Shown piece by piece: positions 25,891 through 35,100 of a stretch of DNA of 51,666 nt. The position numbers and the translations under genes were made by a program. A model generated the notes under the pieces. It saw only the letters and a program-made list of their open reading frames with translations, made no database searches and was not told the DNA's origin. How positions within the stretch are numbered: position 1 is the first letter of the stretch; the number at the start of each line of letters is the position of its first letter. The stretch is from Phycisphaerae bacterium (GTDB lineage Bacteria; Planctomycetota; Phycisphaerae; UBA1845): the NCBI GenBank assembly GCA_029260035.1, contig JAJDEA010000019.1, positions 1 to 51,666 on the forward strand, written 5' to 3'.

Positions 25891-26889
25891 ATGGCTATAA
25901 CCGTTTATCGAGATAAGGATGCAAAAGTCGACGCACTTCTTGGGAAAGAGGTCGCTGTCATAGGATATGGCAACCAGGGTAGAGCGCACGCGCTTAATCT
26001 GCGCGACTCCGGGGTCTGTGTCGTGGTCGGGCAAAGGCCGGGCAAAAGTGCGGATTGCGCGCGGGCCGATGGCTTCGAACCGAAGTCAGTGGATCAGGCG
26101 GTACAAATCGCCGACGTGTTGATCCTTGCGCTTCCTGATGAGTCTGCTTCGCAAATCTACGAATCGGAAATGGCATCGGAATTGCGCGCGGGTCAATCCC
26201 TGGGTTTTGTTCACGGGTTTAACATTCGATACGGATTCATTGATCCGCCGAAAGGCGTGGATGTCATTATGGTGGCGCCAAAAGGACCTGGGAAACTTGT
26301 GCGATCCATCTATCTGGAAGGCAAGGGGCTTCCTGCGTTACTCGCAGTACACCAGGATGCAACCGGACATGCTAAGGAAACGGCACTTGCATGGGCCGCG
26401 GGAATCGGCGCTGCCCGAGCCGGGATCGTAGAAACCTCTTTCGCCTGTGAAACAGAAACGGACCTCTTCGGCGAACAAGTCGTACTTTGTGGGGGTGTCA
26501 GTGCGCTCACGAAAGCGGCTTTCGACACGCTTGTGGAAGCGGGATACGAGCCGGAGTTCGCCTATCTCGAATGCGTCCATGAGCTGAAGCAGGTTGTTGA
26601 CTTACTCTACGAGCGGGGCTTGAGCAAGATGCGCGACCGTATTTCCAATACGGCTGAATTTGGCGACCTCACTCGTGGGCCAAGAGTCGTAACCGAGCAA
26701 ACGCGCGATGAGATGAAGCGCATTCTCGAAGAAGTGCGATCCGGCGATTTTGCCAAAGAGTGGATCGAGGAACATCGCTCGGGGGGCAAGCGATTTCGAG
26801 CATTGCATGACGCCGATGTGGATACGCTATACGAACGCACCGGGCGAACAGTGCGAAGCCTTATGCCTTGGCTTGGAGATGACGGTTGA
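25891..26889 (+). CDS. ilvC: Ketol-acid reductoisomerase
   Basis: This 332-residue enzyme isomerises and reduces acetolactate or acetohydroxybutyrate with NADPH, the second step of valine and isoleucine synthesis, in the cytoplasm. The Rossmann motif is VIGYGNQGRAHALNLRDSG. The catalytic His is in HGFNIRYG. The metal ligands are in ETDLFGEQ and AYLECVHELK, and the Ser is in SNTAEFG. Length and residues match the short class I enzyme. The frame is open to 25783, but ATG 25891 has GAGG seven bases upstream and gives the normal N-terminus (MAITVYRDKDA). The gene stands apart from ilvBN and leu genes. Its stop overlaps the start of the next gene (TTGA), so the two are probably cotranscribed. Confidence 0.96.
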   Translation: MAITVYRDKDAKVDALLGKEVAVIGYGNQGRAHALNLRDSGVCVVVGQRPGKSADCARADGFEPKSVDQAVQIADVLILALPDESASQIYESEMASELRAGQSLGFVHGFNIRYGFIDPPKGVDVIMVAPKGPGKLVRSIYLEGKGLPALLAVHQDATGHAKETALAWAAGIGAARAGIVETSFACETETDLFGEQVVLCGGVSALTKAAFDTLVEAGYEPEFAYLECVHELKQVVDLLYERGLSKMRDRISNTAEFGDLTRGPRVVTEQTRDEMKRILEEVRSGDFAKEWIEEHRSGGKRFRALHDADVDTLYERTGRTVRSLMPWLGDDG

Positions 26890-27887
26890 GAAAACGCTCT
26901 ATAGTTAATCGTCTACACTACGGCGCCAATGCCGTCGCGCGTTTCTTTTCTTGGCGTTTCGCCAAGTCGATTGCCGTATGTATGTCGAATCGTCCGACGA
27001 TTGTAGGCTTCGCGGTTTTCTTTACCATCTTGCCATGGGGAGGTTGTGTCTTTGCCTCGGATAATGCCAAAACCTTACGGGTTGCGACGCTCAACATTGC
27101 CCATGGTAGAGGGCTTGCGGCAAGTCAGTTTGGTATTCAAAAGGAAACGATTGAAAGAAACCTCGACAAAATCGTGCAACTTATACAGCGCGAATCTCCC
27201 GCCATCATCGCATTGCAGGAAGCGGATGCGCCTTCCGTCTGGAGCGGGTCGTTCAATCATGTTGACTATCTGGCAACGAAGGGCGCGTTTGACGCGGTGC
27301 ATCACGGCATCCATCTGAGCGGGAAACTGTTCGGCGTGCAGGTGCAATATGGCACCGCTATCCTCTCGCATTGCCCGATGAAGAACACGCAATCAATCCC
27401 GTTTTCGATCGGTACCTGGCATACAAAAGGTTTCGTCACGGCTCAAGTCGACTTCGACGGACGAAGTGTCATCGTTGCGTCTGTTCATCTGGATTCGGAA
27501 TCCGTCACGCTTCGACGCCAGCAAGTTGGTCAGATGGTCGAAGTGCTTGAATCGATGCGCGAGCGACAAGGTGTGCCCGATGGAGACAGTAAAGAGAGGA
27601 AGGAGTTAGATTCTGACGGAGTGAGAACGCGCCCGCTTATTCTGATGGGCGACTTCAACAGCCAATGGCGGAACAAGAAAGATGCAGTTCGCCTCATTGC
27701 AGACGCGCTAAACCTGCACGCATTTAAGCCATCGGATGTGGATGGCAAGACGTTTCGCTCAACAAACCTCACCAAACGTATCGATTGGATTCTACTGTCG
27801 CCGGAGCTTGAATTTGTTGGCTATAAAGTTGCGCCGGATCTGGTATCGGATCATCAGATGGTTGTCGCGGATGTTCGCTGGCGTTGA
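26886..27887 (+). CDS. Exported endonuclease/exonuclease/phosphatase family protein
   Basis: This 333-residue protein has the metal-dependent phosphodiesterase fold shared by DNase I, sphingomyelinase and inositol phosphatases. Motifs in order are LRVATLNIAHGRG, IIALQEADAP (metal Glu), VIVASVHLDSES, LILMGDFNSQW (Asp/Asn) and LVSDHQMVVADV (the catalytic Asp-His). All catalytic positions look intact. A hydrophobic segment around residues 36-55 (VGFAVFFTILPWGGCVFA) is a signal peptide or anchor behind a basic leader. The TTG at 26886 overlaps the ilvC stop and has GGAG seven bases upstream; ATG 26982 is an alternative. The substrate (nucleic acid, lipid or phosphoester) cannot be told. Confidence 0.9.
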   Translation: MRKRSIVNRLHYGANAVARFFSWRFAKSIAVCMSNRPTIVGFAVFFTILPWGGCVFASDNAKTLRVATLNIAHGRGLAASQFGIQKETIERNLDKIVQLIQRESPAIIALQEADAPSVWSGSFNHVDYLATKGAFDAVHHGIHLSGKLFGVQVQYGTAILSHCPMKNTQSIPFSIGTWHTKGFVTAQVDFDGRSVIVASVHLDSESVTLRRQQVGQMVEVLESMRERQGVPDGDSKERKELDSDGVRTRPLILMGDFNSQWRNKKDAVRLIADALNLHAFKPSDVDGKTFRSTNLTKRIDWILLSPELEFVGYKVAPDLVSDHQMVVADVRWR

Positions 27888-27899
27888 CAATCGCAATCA

Positions 27900-28709
27900 C
27901 TATTCAACTGTGGCGACTGACGGTGTCGAGTCGCTGTTATTCACGAAGAACCGGCTCCACCAGATGGCAAACCGACCACGCGCCTCCGCCAGCTTAGGAC
28001 CTGCGTTAGCGATTTCGTTGATCATATTTTTTGGTGGTTGCGTAAGAACGATTTGTAACTCTATGTGTGTGTCGTCGCGTAGAATGTCCATTCTGACAGC
28101 ACTGCCAGGCCCGTATTGTTGAATTTTTCGAGCAAAAGCGTAAAAATCCCGTACCCCCAACTTGCGAAGACGTTCGCCGTTTAGTGCCGCTATGATGTCT
28201 CCTTTTTTGAGGCCACCACGTTCAGCACCGGTATTCTTGTTTACCAGATTGACCAGGATTCCGATGTTGTTCTTTCCGATTCGTTCATCGTCCGAGTTTG
28301 TGAGCGGCGTTGCGCCTCCTCGAATACCCATGTACCCCATCCTCCTGAACACATGGTGATTTTCGTATGCTTCATGGACGATCTGTTCGATGCGCAGCCG
28401 CACCTCGAAATCGTCGGTTGAGTTATAGCATTCACGAAGTTTTGAAAATGCTTGGGCGCCGATGTTGAGAAAACGCTTGGTTGCATGATCTCGGTCTGCA
28501 GGCGTGTTGGAGCCGAGCTTGCGGATCAGTTCCTCGACTTCACTTGCCGTTTCCTCATCCATGGCTAGGTGGAATTCATCATCGGTTACCGTTGCGGGTT
28601 CGATCTCCGGGATGGAAGCGACCTGTTGTCCGTTCGACGAAGACACTGTCGCGACACAAACGAGTAGAAGATTTGCGAGCAATTGTTTCTTCAGGGGCAG
28701 GTCGTTCAT
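27900..28709 (-). CDS. Exported PDZ-domain protein
   Basis: This 269-residue protein starts with a signal peptide (KQLLANLLLVCVATVSSSNG). A helical segment follows (about 45-115, EVEELIRKLGSNTPADRDHA and ALFKLRECYN-like turns), resembling HEAT-type helices of planctomycete secreted proteins. The C-terminal part is a PDZ domain, including GILVNLVNKNTGAERGGLKK and GDIIAALNGERL. There is no protease domain, so it probably binds C-termini of other exported proteins. The start is placed at 28707-28709, because AGGA lies eight bases upstream; the frame is open 21 codons further. It is convergent with the phosphatase-family gene, 12 bases away, and downstream of the aminotransferase gene on the same strand. 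Confidence 0.85.
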   Translation of the reverse strand: MNDLPLKKQLLANLLLVCVATVSSSNGQQVASIPEIEPATVTDDEFHLAMDEETASEVEELIRKLGSNTPADRDHATKRFLNIGAQAFSKLRECYNSTDDFEVRLRIEQIVHEAYENHHVFRRMGYMGIRGGATPLTNSDDERIGKNNIGILVNLVNKNTGAERGGLKKGDIIAALNGERLRKLGVRDFYAFARKIQQYGPGSAVRMDILRDDTHIELQIVLTQPPKNMINEIANAGPKLAEARGRFAIWWSRFFVNNSDSTPSVATVE

Positions 28710-28849
28710 CAAGCTATTCCTTTTGCGTCCGTCGCAGTTTCTTGCCTTCGGCATGGGGCGAATGTTACTCACCTCTTTATTATCATCCCTATGTCCATCT
28801 TAGCTGTGGCATTACGGCGTAGCTCGACCATGGCCTTATGCCTCCTCTA

Positions 28850-29965
28850 TCATAGCAGTTTGCCAAGTTCAGCGCAAACCCGATCGATGTCATTTTCGGT
28901 CAATTCGTGGTGGAAGGGTAGGGCGAGCGACCGCGACGCGAGCGACTCGCAAACAGGAAAATCACCATCATTGTAGCCAAATTCCTCGCGATAGAATGGT
29001 TGTAGATGAATCGGCGCGAAATAGTTACTACAGCCAATCCCTCGGTCGGAAAGCTCGCGTAGTATCCGGTCCCGGTCCTCCTGGCTGTATCGATCGTCCA
29101 ATCGCACCACGAACACGAACCAGCTCATCTCGATGCCGGGCAGAACGCGCTGAAGTTGCAGGCGGTCGTCGCCTACAAGCCGTTCGCGGTAGAGATGTTG
29201 GACCCTTGAACGCTCGGCGATGATTTCATCTATCCGGCTGAGTTGTGCTATCCCGATCGCACAAAGAATGTCATTCAAACGGTAGTTGTATCCCATTCGC
29301 GGATGGGCGAGCCAGCCTCCCTGCGTGTCTCGGCCTTGGTTGCGAAAAGAACGGCAAAGTTGTGCCAGATTTTCGTCATCTGTTACGATCATGCCTCCTT
29401 CGCCGGTGGTGATTTGCTTGTTTGGATAAAACCCGAAAACGCCGGCATCGCCGAACGAGCCAGCCATCTGTCCGTTGAATCGACTTCCGAGTGCTTCGCA
29501 GGAATCTTCGATGATGCGCAGGTCTCGCTCATTTGCGATCGTCGAAATGGCATCCATATCTGCGATTTGGCCGAACACGTCGACGGGAAGAATAGCCTTC
29601 GTCTTGGGTGTGATGGCATCTGGGATTCGTGACGGATCGATATTCCATGTGTGTTTGTCGATATCCACGAAGACGGGCTTCGCTCCTTCCATCACAGAAC
29701 AATTGGCGGACGCGATGAACGAATAGGGTGTCGTGATGACTTCATCGCCGGGCTGAATACCAAGCCCCTTGACGATCAAATGGAGACCGGCCGTACCGCT
29801 CGAACAAGCGACGCCGAACCGAGTTCCGCAATAACTCGCAAATTCCTGCTCAAATTCTTCCACCTTAGGCCCCAGGCTAAGTTGGGGCGTTCGGAGAACC
29901 GCTACTGCGGCGTCGATCTCTGTTTGGGTAATATTGGGTCGAGCGAGCGGGATGGGTTGGGGCAT
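28850..29965 (-). CDS. DegT/DnrJ/EryC1/StrS-family sugar aminotransferase
   Basis: This 371-residue PLP-dependent enzyme transfers an amino group to a nucleotide-linked keto-sugar, a step in surface polysaccharide or glycan synthesis. The hallmark lysine lies in GFYPNKQITTGEGGMIV. Other family segments are ACSSGTAGLHLIVKGLG, GDEVITTPYSFIASANC, VFVDIDKHTWNIDP and ILPVDVFGQIADM, with EDSCEALGS before the Lys. The length is typical. There is no clear ribosome-binding site before the ATG. It is divergent from the nucleotide-sugar dehydrogenase gene, which suggests a shared pathway for an amino-sugar or uronic-acid building block (inference). Confidence 0.93.
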   Translation of the reverse strand: MPQPIPLARPNITQTEIDAAVAVLRTPQLSLGPKVEEFEQEFASYCGTRFGVACSSGTAGLHLIVKGLGIQPGDEVITTPYSFIASANCSVMEGAKPVFVDIDKHTWNIDPSRIPDAITPKTKAILPVDVFGQIADMDAISTIANERDLRIIEDSCEALGSRFNGQMAGSFGDAGVFGFYPNKQITTGEGGMIVTDDENLAQLCRSFRNQGRDTQGGWLAHPRMGYNYRLNDILCAIGIAQLSRIDEIIAERSRVQHLYRERLVGDDRLQLQRVLPGIEMSWFVFVVRLDDRYSQEDRDRILRELSDRGIGCSNYFAPIHLQPFYREEFGYNDGDFPVCESLASRSLALPFHHELTENDIDRVCAELGKLL

Positions 29966-30384
29966 ATTGGCCGGTACTTTCGTAAAGAGTGTGATTTCCT
30001 TGGCTAGAGCAAGCTCTATTCTACTGTAGCGTTCGGATGCACTTTTGACTCTCGCAACCGACCGATCTACCGCTACATTTGACCGTTCGCTGCTATAGTG
30101 TCGCTGGATTATAGTAGTCTCTGCTACTCACCGATATGACTTCGGCAGAAAGGATTATCGGATTCAGTTGGGTCATGCAGGCGGATTGTTGGCTGCCCCT
30201 TCGCAATGGCTCTCTGAACCCTCTGTCTGGCGGAAGCGTAAGGGAGGCTGGAGATGGCTCCTCCTCATCTAATGAGCCACGCGATGAGGCATGGCGTAGT
30301 GCGGTGCGTGCTGATAAGCTCGACGAGGTTTTGAACGATATGACGAAAGCAGGAGCTGTGCTGAAGAAGGTCCGGAGTCAATTG
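29966..30384. other. Divergent intergenic region
   Basis: These 419 bases separate the aminotransferase (minus) and the dehydrogenase (plus). Two TATAGT hexamers (near 30094 and 30113) could be -10 elements, but neither has a convincing -35 partner. The dehydrogenase frame is open upstream to 30136, but that part is unlike the family and is probably untranslated leader. Confidence 0.4.
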
Positions 30385-31737
30385 ATGGGTTCGAAGCGCA
30401 AACAGGGGTCGCCTTTGCTGACAGTCCCTACCTGGAAAAAAGCTATTGAAGAACGAACGGCCCGCGTGGGGATCATCGGCTTGGGCTATGTCGGACTGCC
30501 CCTGATGCGTACGTTTTGCGCTGCCGGGTTCTCCTGCGTTGGCTTTGATACGGATGAAAGCAAAGTTGAGAAAATCAATGCCGGGAAAAGCTATATCAAG
30601 CACATCCCGTCGTCGCTGATAAAACGCGTCGTTGCGGAGAAGAAATTTACGGCAACGACCAACCCAAAACGCCTTCGAGACTGTGACGCCATTCTCATCT
30701 GCGTGCCGACGCCGCTCACGGCTATGCGCGACCCGGATATGTCATACGTCGAGAATACGGCCCATCTTATTGCGGAGAACCTACGACGTGGCCAGGTTGT
30801 CGTGTTGGAGAGTACGACCTACCCCGGCACGACGCGCGATCTAGTTCGGCCTATTTTGGAATCGAGCGGTCTGACGGCGGAAAAAGACTTTTTTCTCGCT
30901 TTTTCGCCGGAGCGGGACGACCCGGGCAGGAAGGACCACTCGACGGAGACCATTCCAAAGGTAGTAGGAGGCCTTGGCCCATCGAGCTTGAAGATTGCGG
31001 CTGGCCTCTACGCTGCTGCAGTCGATGAGGTTGTTTCTGTTTCGACCTGCGAAGTGGCCGAAGCCGCGAAGATTCTCGAAAACGTTTATCGGTCTATTAA
31101 CATCGCGATGGTCAACGAGCTGAAGATGCTCTTTGACCGTATGGACATCGATGTGTGGGAGGTCATTCGAGCCGCGGCTACGAAGCCGTTTGGGTTCCAG
31201 GCGTTCTATCCGGGTCCTGGTTTGGGTGGTCATTGCATACCCATTGACCCCTTTTACTTGACTTGGAAGGCCCGCCAATACGATATGAGCACGCGCTTCA
31301 TTGAACTGGCGGGCGAGATCAACACGGCCATGCCGGATTATGTTGTCGCAAGAGTCGCGGAAGCCCTGAATACAAAGAAAAAGGCCGTTAATGGGGCTAA
31401 AATCCTTGTTCTTGGTTTGGCTTACAAAAAAGACGTAGATGATATCCGCGAATCGCCTTCAATCCAGCTTATCGAGACGCTCAAGAGCCAGGGGGCGAAG
31501 GTTGACTACAACGACCCACATGTCCCTCGTACCCCAATTCAGCGAGACCACGACCTTAGAATGGTCAGCAAGAAAATCACACCAAAAATGCTGTCGGGGT
31601 ATGACTGCGTTCTGATTGCGACGAACCACTCGTCCTATGATTACCCTCTTATTGCCAAACACGCCAAGCTTATCGTGGACACTAGAAACGCCCTTGATGG
31701 CGTCAGGATTGCTAAGAACAAGCGATTTCAGGCGTAG
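30385..31737 (+). CDS. Nucleotide-sugar 6-dehydrogenase (UDP-GlcNAc/UDP-glucose type)
   Basis: This 450-residue NAD-dependent enzyme oxidises the C6 hydroxyl of a nucleotide sugar to a carboxylate. The N-terminal Rossmann motif is RVGIIGLGYVGLPLM. The middle contains VVVLESTTYPGTTRD. The catalytic Cys is in GPGLGGHCIPIDPFYLTWKA. The C-terminal domain has LVLGLAYKKDVDDIRESPS and DYNDPHVP. The pattern is closer to WbpA/WecC-type UDP-N-acetyl-hexosamine dehydrogenases than to Ugd. The ATG at 30385 has GGAG seven bases upstream and gives the usual length; a longer frame to 30136 exists. With the divergent DegT aminotransferase it fits exopolysaccharide or O-antigen precursor synthesis. Confidence 0.93.
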   Translation: MGSKRKQGSPLLTVPTWKKAIEERTARVGIIGLGYVGLPLMRTFCAAGFSCVGFDTDESKVEKINAGKSYIKHIPSSLIKRVVAEKKFTATTNPKRLRDCDAILICVPTPLTAMRDPDMSYVENTAHLIAENLRRGQVVVLESTTYPGTTRDLVRPILESSGLTAEKDFFLAFSPERDDPGRKDHSTETIPKVVGGLGPSSLKIAAGLYAAAVDEVVSVSTCEVAEAAKILENVYRSINIAMVNELKMLFDRMDIDVWEVIRAAATKPFGFQAFYPGPGLGGHCIPIDPFYLTWKARQYDMSTRFIELAGEINTAMPDYVVARVAEALNTKKKAVNGAKILVLGLAYKKDVDDIRESPSIQLIETLKSQGAKVDYNDPHVPRTPIQRDHDLRMVSKKITPKMLSGYDCVLIATNHSSYDYPLIAKHAKLIVDTRNALDGVRIAKNKRFQA

Positions 31738-32101
31738 GCTGTCCGGATTTCCGATTCCCATCCCAAGTCCGCCTTCGGGTAAGGTCCGATTTGCCTTGTG
31801 AAAGGCGATCGGATTGAATTATAGCTTCCAAATTTTTCAGAAAACCGTTGATTCTGAGGCGCCGTTCTGATAGTTTTGGTAATCTGGAAGGATAGTTTTC
31901 CGTCAGTTCGGGCGAATTGCTTGGTTCCTTATGCGCTTTTTTGGACCGGCGATTCGATCGATATGTCAATTGTGCCCTGATGTGGATCAAAAGAGGTGCG
32001 ATTTGCCATGTACTGGCGCCTTACCAGCGATGGAAGGAAGATCGTAAGCCGGTGCGCTCTCAACTCGGGGATGAGCGTGTCAATACGGAGGGTAGAACAG
32101 T
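31738..32101. other. Intergenic region before the giant repeat gene
   Basis: These 364 bases hold no supported gene. The right end carries GGAGGGT eight bases before the ATG of the giant gene, a strong ribosome-binding site. No rho-independent terminator for the dehydrogenase is evident. Confidence 0.4.
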
Positions 32102-35100
32102 ATGTCAAAGGGAAACTACTGCGCGCGAAGTGCTTTTTCGCCGCGTCTTGTCTTGACGTTTCTCGTCGCGTCACTTTCCTCGATATTTATTGCATCAGTT
32201 CCCGCGCACGCTGACACAACTGCAGTAGTGCCCGGCAGTCCTTCTGTTCAGGATGTCTTAAACACGATCTATCCGGCTGGTACTACCTTTACGCGCGTTG
32301 ACGACTTCGTAGGAGGAAACCCGGTATCGGAAGGAACCGTCCTTGAGTTGATTCAAGGTGCCAATCCTCTGACAGGTCGTACAGACCAGACGTGGACAGA
32401 TGGAATCGTCATTATCAATGCACAGGCGAAGTACGCTGGGTTTGACCACTACTTTGGATGGGAACGCGACGGCGTCCACAATATCCTGTTTCAAGTCACC
32501 GGCTCGGGCTACAGTGTCTCAGGTGGTGCTGCGGGCATTAATCTGACCGGCGGCCCGTTTCGTTGGATCGACGATACCAATCCAGCTGTTTGGTCCTCTG
32601 ACGTCTCGCTCAATAGCGATGGCGCCGACCACATGATTACCTATCTCATCGAAGGGCCGACCATTGAAAGTACAACGTGGGCGCTCTGCTGGGATGATCA
32701 GGACGGAGGCGGCGACCGCGACTTTAACGATATGGTCATCGAGGTAACTGTCGACGGGTGTGTGAATGATCCTACCAAGCTCACGCCTGGGATTTGCGGT
32801 TGTGGGGTCCCGGATGATGACAGCGACGGCGATGGCATCGCTGACTGTATTGACAATTGCCCAGATGACCCGAGCAAGTCAGACCCCGAACAGTGTGGGT
32901 GTGGCGAATCGGAGGGGGACAAGGATGGCGATGGGACTGCGGACTGCAACGATGGTTGTTCCGATGATTTTAGCAAAACAGAGCCTGGCGATTGCGGCTG
33001 TGGCAATTCGGATGATGACAGTGATAAGGGAGGCACCGGCGTCTGCGGAAACGATGTTTGCGAGCCGGGTTTTGGCGAAAACTGTCTGAACTGCCCAGAC
33101 GATTGTCGAGGCAAGCAGGATGGCAAACTCTCCAAACAGTACTGCTGTGGTGACGGTGCGGGCACCAATCCAAAGGGATGCGATTACTATAAGTGTACAG
33201 ACCACGGCTATGAGTGTGATGACGGCGTCTCCGACTGTGTCGATGGTTGTCCGAATGATCCGGAGAAGACGGAGCCGGGGCAATGTGGATGCGGCGTTCC
33301 TGATACGGATACTGACGGCGATGGAGTGGCTGATTGCCTGGATGGCTGCCCGAACGATCCGGACAAAACCGAGCCTGGTACATGTGGCTGTGGTCAGCCT
33401 GATCCTTGCCAGGAAGAATCGGTTGTATTGGATGAAGACGAACAGGGCAATGTCTGCTCTGACACGTTCCGACCGACCGCACCGGGTGGACCGGTTGGCT
33501 TCTTGATTTCGGCTAGAACGAGTATTGATGTCAATGCTACGACAGATCCAAATGCAAGTGGTGACACCGGGCGTGTGGATACCAGCAGTCGCGGCATCGG
33601 GGTGAAGACGCAAAATTGTGGCGGAAGTTCGGGGATTTCCGGCGGGGGGGGGGATCAGGACGAAGAGTTGATCTTCACGTTGGACGGCCCCGTTCCGGCT
33701 GGTTTGATTGCCGTTGAGCTGGAAAGAATCAATTTCGGCGACGACGATCCGATTATTTTCATTTCGAGTACAAGTTCATCAGGTTTTGATTACACGATTC
33801 TCGAGCCGGAAATTCAGGCAGCGTTTACGAGTACAGGCTCGGATCGCGGCAAGATCGCGTTCGGTTCGTTCGCTTCATTGCCCTCAGGCCTCTCCATTGA
33901 CACCTTCAAAATACGCGAGACGACCGGACACACATGGGTTATCTCTGTCGACTCCGCGGTGGATTGCGATAATGGTTCCGACGGGTGTGGCGACGAATGT
34001 CCTAATGATCCCAACAAGACTGAGCCGGGCGTTTGTGGATGCGGCGTCCCCGATACGGATACTGATGGCGATGGAACGGCGGACTGTAACGACAACTGCG
34101 CGAGCGATCCAAACAAGACCGAGCCGGGGCAATGCGGTTGCGGCACGGCGGATACGGATACCGACAGCGACGGGACGGCCGATTGTAATGACGGATGCGT
34201 GGCAGACCCGAACAAGACCTCGCCGGGCGTTTGCGGTTGCGGCACGGCAGATACGGATACTGACGGCGATGGAACGGCCGATTGCAACGACGGCTGCATT
34301 AGCGATCCGAACAAGACTTCGCCGGGCATTTGTGGATGTGGCACGCCCGATACGGATACAGACAGCGATGGTACGCCTGATTGCAACGACGGCTGTGTGA
34401 GCGATCCGAACAAGACTTCGCCGGGTGTTTGTGGATGCGGTACGGCAGATACGGATACCGATCTCGATGGTACGCCTGATTGCAACGACGGCTGTGTCAG
34501 CGATCCGAACAAAACTGCGCCGGGCGCTTGCGGCTGTGGCACAGCGGATACAGATACTGACGGCGATGGAACGGCGGATTGCAACGATGGCTGTGTGAGC
34601 GATCCGAATAAGACTTCGCCGGGCATCTGTGGTTGCGGAACGGCAGATACAGACAGCGATGGCGATGGCACCCCTGACTGCAACGATGGGTGCATAGGCG
34701 ATCCGAATAAGACTTCGCCTGGCGTTTGTGGCTGTGGCACGCCAGATACCGACACCGACAGCGATGGTACGCCTGATTGCAATGATGGTTGCGAATCTGA
34801 CCCGAACAAGACTTCGCCTGGTGTTTGCGGCTGCGGTACGGCGGATACGGACGGAGATGGCGATGGTACGCCCGACTGCAATGACAACTGTCCGACCGAT
34901 CCAAACAAGACCGAGCCGGGACAATGTGGTTGTGGAACAGCGGATACGGATACGGACAGCGACGGCACAGCCGATTGCAATGACGGATGCGTGACAGATC
35001 CGAGTAAAACCTCGCCTGGAGTATGTGGCTGCGGCACGCCGGACGCGGATGGCGACAGCGATGGTGTGCTCGATTGCATTGACGGCTGTCCAACTGACCC

